From positions 1 to 7,244 of the forward strand of contig DATEMK010000305.1 of the NCBI GenBank assembly GCA_035275625.1: a stretch of DNA of 7,244 bases, given 5' to 3'. Shown here piece after piece: positions 4,647-7,244 of the stretch. Position 1 is the first letter of the stretch. Each line of letters begins with the position of its first letter. A program made the translations under genes and the position numbers. The notes below the pieces were generated by a model. It was not told where the DNA came from and ran no database searches. It saw nothing but the letters and a program-made list of their open reading frames with translations. Origin of the DNA: DATEMK01 sp035275625. Lineage in GTDB: Bacteria; Bacteroidota; Bacteroidia; AKYH767-A; OLB10.

Positions 4647-5354
4647 ATGAATAAATTAATCAATCGAGATAGGTCAATCATTCCTGCATGTGATTTTGAT
4701 TCCATTCAAAAATTTGAAGATATATTAAAAGAAACTGCTGACATACCCGAAGTAGGCGCTTACAAAATTGGAGCGACATTAGGATTATCTCATTCACTAC
4801 CATCGCTTGCAAAAATTGCTCACAAGTACACAAACAAACCTCTGATTTATGATCATCAGAAAGCAGGCACAGACATTCCAGACACAGGAAAATCATTTAT
4901 GAAAATGCTGAAGGATGCAGGAATTGATTCGATAATTATTTTTCCCTTGTCTGGTCCTGCAACAGAAACAGCATGGATTGAAGCATCAAAAGAATCCAAT
5001 CTAAATTTAATTTGTGGTGGACATATGACTCACAAAAATTTCTCAGTTACAGAAGGCGGATACATTGCCGATAATGCAATTGAGAAAATGTACCTTATAG
5101 CAGCCAACTTAGGTATTGTTGACTTTGTTGTACCGGGCAACAAACCTGAAGTGATATTAAACATCAGAAAAACTTTGGAAGCAAAAAATGTAACACCTGT
5201 TTTTTATTCCCCTGGATTTATTTCACAAGGTGGCAAAATTTCTGATGCGGCTATTGCTGCTGGTTCTCAATGGCACGCCATTGTAGGCAGAGCAATATAT
5301 GAAAGTTCAGATATTAAAAAAGATATTCTAAGTTTGATAAGCCAAATAAAGTAA
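4647..5354 (+). CDS. Orotidine-5'-phosphate decarboxylase superfamily protein
   Basis: The 235-residue protein is a TIM barrel of the OMP decarboxylase/HUMPS superfamily, whose main member removes CO2 from OMP to give UMP in pyrimidine synthesis. Visible landmarks are the strand-1 Asp (IIPACDF, Asp15), a Lys at the end of the next strand (YKIG, Lys40), and the active-site segment YDHQKAGTDIPDTG with Asp69, Lys72 and Asp76. The C-terminal phosphate-binding parts are SPGFISQGG (188-196) and IVGRAIYES (212-220). The active-site segment reads D-x-x-K-x-x-x-D, one residue longer on each side of the Lys than the common D-x-K-x-x-D. This marks a divergent subgroup, so the substrate may not be OMP. 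I preferred the ATG at 4647 to a TTG two codons earlier. It is first in a tight operon with a STAS-GHKL protein 3 nt downstream. No other pyr gene is visible, so a dedicated rather than housekeeping role is plausible. Confidence 0.92.
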   Translation: MNKLINRDRSIIPACDFDSIQKFEDILKETADIPEVGAYKIGATLGLSHSLPSLAKIAHKYTNKPLIYDHQKAGTDIPDTGKSFMKMLKDAGIDSIIIFPLSGPATETAWIEASKESNLNLICGGHMTHKNFSVTEGGYIADNAIEKMYLIAANLGIVDFVVPGNKPEVILNIRKTLEAKNVTPVFYSPGFISQGGKISDAAIAAGSQWHAIVGRAIYESSDIKKDILSLISQIK

Positions 5355-5357
5355 GAT

Positions 5358-6455
5358 ATGCATACTTCAGGTGCAACTCTTTTTGATCAGCAGCCTCTGC
5401 ATGAAAAAAAAGAAATAATAGTTCCTGTATCAAAAGAATTAAAGCAAAAACATTTCGATGAAATATTGAAAGTTAAGTTTGCTCAATTTCCTACTAATAC
5501 AACCATTATTTTTGATTTTTCAGAGATAATTTGGATTGAATTAGATGCTGCTGTTTGGCTTATTTCTTTACTTAATAAATTAAAAGTTAATGGAAATGAT
5601 ATTAAAATTGTTTTGCCCGATTCCTCCAATTTAGTTTGGGATTTTTTGATCGCATGGAAATTTTTCGATGCCTTGGAAAAATGTGTTGATTCTCCTGTTA
5701 ATTTATTTGAACCATATCAATTACAATTCATTTATTCTAAATCGAAATATCAACCCACCCCAATTGGCCAAAGAAAAATAATTTCAGACATTGGTGAAGA
5801 ATTGGCATTGCCTCATAAATTATTAGAAATAAATCCTATCAACGCTTTAAACAATGGCTATTCAAAAGGCATTATTGATTATATTAAAAATTTTAATGAA
5901 ATTGCTTTTGCAACCATCAGAAATATTTGCGGATGGGAAGATGAATTGACCAAAGAATTTGTCACTTATGTTGTTTATGAAGGTTTAGAAAATTCATTTC
6001 TACATGGTGAAAATACTTTTTCAAATGTTGCCATTAAAACAGATTTTAAAAATCTAACCTTAGTTATAGGTGACAATGGTAAGGGTATTCCTACATCTTT
6101 AAGGGAAACTTTTCTTATGAAAGGTCAAATTTTGAAAAAAGATTATTCAGATAAGAATGATGCTTTTTTACTTACTTACTTCACCCAACCTGAAATGGTT
6201 AAAGATTCTTTATTGATTGATCAAGCAAGTAAGAAAAATATTGGTTCGGTTGGAAGACAGGGTAATGGATTATTTTATTTAAAAGATTTTATTCTTAGAC
6301 AGGGTGGTAAATTAAGAATACGTTCTGGAACTGCCTGGGTAGGTTTCCAGAATGATAAAAAGGGCAATGAGGACATAGAACCAATTGATCATTTGATTCA
6401 ATCACCTGGTACCCTTTTAACTATTATTCTACCTAAAACCAAATTAAAAACTTGA
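5358..6455 (+). CDS. STAS-GHKL ATPase fusion, anti-sigma-factor-like regulator
   Basis: The 365-residue protein has an N-terminal STAS-like domain (about 15-107). Its core is IIFDFSEIIWIELDAAVWLISLLNK in outline, with the helix after the IxLDAA turn. A GHKL-type ATPase domain follows (about 180-360): the N box has Glu208 and Asn212 (YEGLENSFLHG), the G1 box is IGDNGKGIP with Asp239, the G2 loop is GSVGRQGNGLFYL (296-308), and the closing strand is PGTLLTIILP. These are the parts expected for ATP binding as in HPK-like ATPases and anti-sigma kinases of the SpoIIAB/RsbW group. In the STAS part the Ser of the usual D-S-x-G phospho-acceptor is replaced by Ala (D63-A64), so classical phospho-switching is unlikely. 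The gene lies 3 nt after the decarboxylase and overlaps the next gene by one base (TGATG), so it is co-translated. It could control the neighbouring enzyme complex rather than a sigma factor; no sigma factor is visible. Confidence 0.94.
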   Translation: MHTSGATLFDQQPLHEKKEIIVPVSKELKQKHFDEILKVKFAQFPTNTTIIFDFSEIIWIELDAAVWLISLLNKLKVNGNDIKIVLPDSSNLVWDFLIAWKFFDALEKCVDSPVNLFEPYQLQFIYSKSKYQPTPIGQRKIISDIGEELALPHKLLEINPINALNNGYSKGIIDYIKNFNEIAFATIRNICGWEDELTKEFVTYVVYEGLENSFLHGENTFSNVAIKTDFKNLTLVIGDNGKGIPTSLRETFLMKGQILKKDYSDKNDAFLLTYFTQPEMVKDSLLIDQASKKNIGSVGRQGNGLFYLKDFILRQGGKLRIRSGTAWVGFQNDKKGNEDIEPIDHLIQSPGTLLTIILPKTKLKT

Positions 6456-7244
6456 TGCTTCATGAAAATTGTTTCTTCCATTTCAAGAATCCTGATGCTA
6501 AAGATTCTTTTATTCCGGAAGAAGATTTAAAATTGATTATTGAATCAATTTTTTTAGAAAAAATAAAAACTAAAAGTACAACCCTCGAAATCGATCAGGA
6601 TTTATTTCACGAGTTTAAACTGATTTTAGATAATACTACTATTCAAGTTGATAATATCATTCTTGATATATTTAATGAATTCAATCCTTCCAAGTTAGAT
6701 AGTATTTTTAACTCTTTATATACAGTATTAAGTGACAAGAAGGATAACCTGCCTCAAACTATTATTATTATTTGCTCTGCAATAAAAATTGAAGAATTGC
6801 AGTCAATTTCTCAATTTTTACTCAAATTGTGTGCAGAAAAGAAAATCGGATTAATAGTTATTAATAATGATAGCGATAATAAAATATTAGAAAAAGGAAA
6901 CTTATCTTCTGCCATAAAAATACCAAAAATCAATTCATTGATTTCAGATGACAGACATCAAATATTTGACCCGGAAATTATTAAAAATAACTTAGAAAAA
7001 AACACAATTTTTTTATATGGTCATTTTAATATCAATTTGAAAACCATTAATTTTCATTCTAATGGTGTACTTTCTATTAAACGTTCGATGGAAACAGATA
7101 ATTTTATTCCATCATTCAAAAGTTATATACAATCTCTTTTTAAATCAGGGTTGATTAAGATAATGCCATTGGCCATTGAGGAAAGTGGCATCCACGAACT
7201 AGCAAAAGTGTTAGTGGATAATGAAGATGATGTAATTAATATGG
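6455..7244 (+). CDS. Third gene of the decarboxylase operon, partial (cut by the window end), unrecognised
   Basis: The ATG at 6455 overlaps the TGA of the STAS-GHKL gene (TGATG), and 263 codons remain open to the right edge without a stop. The visible part appears alpha/beta. Strand-like pieces are TIIIICSAIKI (102-112) and IGLIVINND (131-139), with helical stretches around 113-128; NTIFLYGHFNINLKTINF (183-200) and SGLIKIMPLAIEESG (231-245) follow. I see no PRPP-binding motif, Walker A motif or membrane segment in this portion. By its place behind a decarboxylase of nucleotide metabolism it could carry a nucleotide-related enzyme domain, such as a phosphoribosyltransferase, further downstream; this is a guess. 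The tight coupling says it works with the STAS-GHKL protein. Confidence 0.88.
   Translation, partial: MLHENCFFHFKNPDAKDSFIPEEDLKLIIESIFLEKIKTKSTTLEIDQDLFHEFKLILDNTTIQVDNIILDIFNEFNPSKLDSIFNSLYTVLSDKKDNLPQTIIIICSAIKIEELQSISQFLLKLCAEKKIGLIVINNDSDNKILEKGNLSSAIKIPKINSLISDDRHQIFDPEIIKNNLEKNTIFLYGHFNINLKTINFHSNGVLSIKRSMETDNFIPSFKSYIQSLFKSGLIKIMPLAIEESGIHELAKVLVDNEDDVINM

Overview
The window is AT-rich and every convincing gene lies on the + strand. Starts generally lack a purine-rich Shine-Dalgarno sequence, and intergenic DNA carries degenerate hairpin repeats. Together with the protein families this suggests a member of the Bacteroidota (inference; no rRNA or housekeeping marker is present to fix it). 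The left two thirds look like accessory DNA: short, mostly unrecognised genes separated by repeat-filled spacers. The right third is a tight operon that runs off the window.

Left block (1-1441): three genes are packed with a 1-nt overlap (TAATG) and then a 4-nt overlap (ATGA), so they should be translated together. Their products are an unrecognised 139-residue protein, a 194-residue protein that looks like a minimal CHAT/caspase-fold peptidase (His94 and Cys128 in the expected strand contexts), and a 139-residue protein with two membrane segments. This is a plausible small peptidase plus membrane-effector conflict module, and the best candidate for something undescribed.

Middle block (1442-4640): two repeat-rich spacers flank a 396-residue membrane-anchored coiled-coil protein that ends in a domain of unknown function with a characteristic ELHPVL motif. 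The two spacers share a diverged direct repeat of about 110 bp. Next come a 219-residue cysteine-free protein from an uncharacterised family, with a speculative resemblance to bacterial gasdermins, and a short ORF that appears frameshifted. Six imperfect hairpins of one consensus family (GCAGAGTC-TCC, loop, GGA-GACTCTGC, then roughly AGGACAAA) occur in the spacers. They resemble a REP/BIME-type family.

Right block (4641-7244, open at the right edge): an orotidine-5'-phosphate decarboxylase superfamily enzyme is followed after 3 nt by a STAS-GHKL ATPase fusion. That gene overlaps by 1 nt the start of a further gene, of which 263 codons are visible. A nucleotide enzyme, an anti-sigma-like regulator and a large unknown protein in one transcription unit suggest a regulated nucleotide-linked stress or conflict system, but no function can be proved from this window.
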